Below are positions 6,328 to 7,229 of a stretch of DNA of 7,229 nucleotides, piece after piece. The stretch comes from CAJXJP01 sp034111025. Lineage in GTDB: Bacteria; Patescibacteriota; Gracilibacteria; BD1-5; UBA6164. Below the pieces are notes generated by a model. The model was not told the DNA's origin. It saw nothing but the letters and a program-made list of their open reading frames with translations, and searched no databases. Position 1 is the first letter of the stretch. Every line of letters begins with the position of its first letter. Both the position numbers and the translations under genes were made by a program. The stretch lies in contig JAWUYB010000040.1 in the NCBI GenBank assembly GCA_034111025.1, positions 1-7,229 of the forward strand, in the 5' to 3' direction.

Positions 6328-7074
6328 ATGGAAAAAATAGAACTCCCAATATCCGAAGATAATATATCTCCTATGAAACCTGATTGGAAACGGTTATGAA
6401 GAATGTTATGAATTATTATAGCTATAATAATTATAGTACAACTACTACTGATGTTTGTAAGTAGTCTATTTATCTCTGCACTTACTCTTGAGGAAGAAAA
6501 AAAACTATTTTGAGATTTATTAAAAACCAAAGAGCAGTTTGATATGAAAAAACTCAAACATAGTTTTGAATCACCATATGATATTTATGTATTAGATGAT
6601 GAATATGAAGCAAATGCTTATGCTCTTCCTGGTACAATGATATATGTTACCCGTCAGCTATTAGAAGAATTAAAATATGAAGAAGAACTCATATTTATTA
6701 TTGGTCATGAAATAGCTCATATTAATAATAGAGATATCATAGAAATGTATTCTCATGATATACCTTTTCGTTTTACATTGGCCTCATTATGATTTGATAG
6801 TGTATTAGAATGAATTTCTTTTTCAAAAATCACATGAAATTATCTATCACAAGAAAAGGAAAAAAATGCAGACGAATGATGAATACAACTTATTAATTCA
6901 CTCGAATTAAATCTAAATTGTTCTACTTGATTTTTTGAATGAGATAATATAATAAATCCAATATTTACAACTCTACTTTCTACGCATCCAAGTAGTGAAT
7001 CAAGAATTGAAAATATAAAGAATAATGCTGAGTATAAAACTGAATGTACTCCATTAAAATACTACAATATATAA
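6328..7074 (+). CDS. Membrane-anchored M48-family zinc metalloprotease
   Basis: Read with TGA as Gly (10 of 12 glycines) this gives 248 residues. A basic N-terminus (PDWKR) precedes one membrane helix (about 27-51). The catalytic domain then shows the M48 signature in order: YDIYVLDDEYEANAYALPGT (84-103), IGHEIAH with the HExxH zinc site (H127, E128, H131), E178-x2-AD (the usual third zinc ligand three residues before the Ala-Asp), and STHPSSESRIENI (218-230), the typical C-terminal THPxxxxRI element. The positive charges before the helix place the protease domain outside the membrane. M48 proteases process or degrade membrane and envelope proteins; the substrate here is unknown. The gene is divergent from the bPH2 gene, sharing a 79-nt intergenic region, so joint regulation is possible. 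The standard code would cut the protein into pieces, leaving an 82-codon fragment around the HExxH site. No terminator was seen before the insertion sequence that starts 23 nt downstream. Confidence 0.92.
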
Positions 7075-7110
7075 ATAAAATAAAAAAACAGAATCATTGA
7101 ACTGCCCCCT

Positions 7111-7151
7111 AAAAAGTAGAGTGGAAATAAAAAAGACACTCTACTTTTTTT
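7111..7151. terminator. Hairpin at the end of the insertion sequence, a bidirectional terminator
   Basis: AAAAAGTAGAGTG (7111-7123), a 13-nt loop and CACTCTACTTTTT (7137-7149) form a perfect 13-bp stem followed by two more T. It would end the M48 transcript and shield the transposase from read-through, as is known for several insertion sequences. Confidence 0.8.
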
Positions 7152-7210
7152 GTATATTAAATATAATACTAAAAAGAAGTAGAATATATTAATATTAAAA
7201 ATAAATAATC

Positions 7211-7229
7211 ATGTCTAAAATAATATATA
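7211..7229 (+). CDS. Start of a probable IS3-type orfA (partial)
   Basis: ATG and five further codons (MSKIIY) are visible before the right edge. A TATAAT at 7162-7167 lies upstream and could be its promoter -10. The call rests on the terminal repeat and spacing more than on the six residues. Confidence 0.4.

Larger units (their letters stand above)
7098..7229 (+). mobile_element. Left end of an IS3-family insertion sequence (partial)
   Basis: TGAACTGCCCCCTAAAAAGT (7098-7117) resembles, from memory, the terminal repeat of IS3-family elements of the IS150 group, which begin TGxACTGCxCCC followed by an A-run and GT. An internal hairpin follows, and then an ATG at 7211 opening a frame that starts MSKIIY, as in many IS3 orfA proteins. 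The right end and any target duplication are outside the window. The GC-rich CTGCCCCC is unusual for this DNA. Confidence 0.6.

Noticed and set aside
6309..6557. 82-codon minus-strand frame at the start of the M48 gene
   Set aside because: Antisense shadow of the protease N-terminus; Ser/Ile-rich with no recognisable domain.
6544..6792. Stand-alone 82-codon HExxH protein
   Set aside because: It is only the TGA-free part of the 248-residue M48 protease starting at 6328.
113..7074. Widespread pseudogenes, since standard-code frames are short and broken
   Set aside because: Reading TGA as glycine restores full-length proteins with conserved motifs and TAA/TAG ends.
113..7074. TGA as tryptophan (code 4, mycoplasma-like)
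   Set aside because: TGA falls at required glycines (EGH, RGGGG, KGFSLV), and TGG is used for Trp in the same genes.

Overview
The window is AT-rich DNA from a bacterium that reads TGA as glycine (NCBI code 25). This points to the candidate phyla Absconditabacteria (SR1) or Gracilibacteria. Under the standard code most genes here break into fragments. With TGA as sense they become full-length proteins whose TGA codons sit at invariant glycines: the Gly-His pair of an OmpA domain, the Gly-rich RGGG block and C-terminal KGxSLV of exonuclease VII large subunit, and several sites in an M48 protease. TGG still encodes Trp, and the convincing genes end in TAA or TAG.

Layout, left to right. Positions 1-811 (minus strand) hold a MotB/ZorB-like stator protein (113-811), then the first 29 codons of a membrane protein that runs off the left edge. 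Positions 946-1385 (plus) hold a small membrane-anchored protein with its own promoter. Positions 1382-2799 (minus) are an xseB-xseA operon. Positions 2908-3367 (plus) hold a paralog of the first small protein with its own promoter and terminator. Positions 3413-3703 (plus) hold a third, shorter member of that set. Positions 3708-6248 (minus) encode an 846-residue protein with a zinc ribbon followed by five repeats of a transmembrane hairpin plus a bacterial PH-like (bPH2/YdbS-type) domain. Positions 6328-7074 (plus) are a membrane-anchored M48 zinc metalloprotease, divergent from the previous gene and probably leaderless. From about 7098 to the right edge is the left end of an apparent IS3-family insertion sequence: terminal repeat, insulating hairpin and the first codons of orfA.

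The main novelty candidate is the set of three small plus-strand genes on either side of xseBA. Two align without gaps for about 89 residues; the third shares the membrane anchor. All three have a TTGACN-N16-TATAWT promoter, a purine-rich Shine-Dalgarno-like element and a terminator. None uses TGA for any of its eight glycines, while neighbouring genes use it freely and mostly lack Shine-Dalgarno sites. They look like self-contained transcription units laid over a resident genome, possibly of foreign origin. Their function is unknown.

The other notable items are the possible ZorB-like ion-driven stator pair at the left edge (the stator class of Zorya anti-phage systems and flagellar MotAB) and the unusual five-module bPH2 protein. 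No tRNA, rRNA or CRISPR array was seen.
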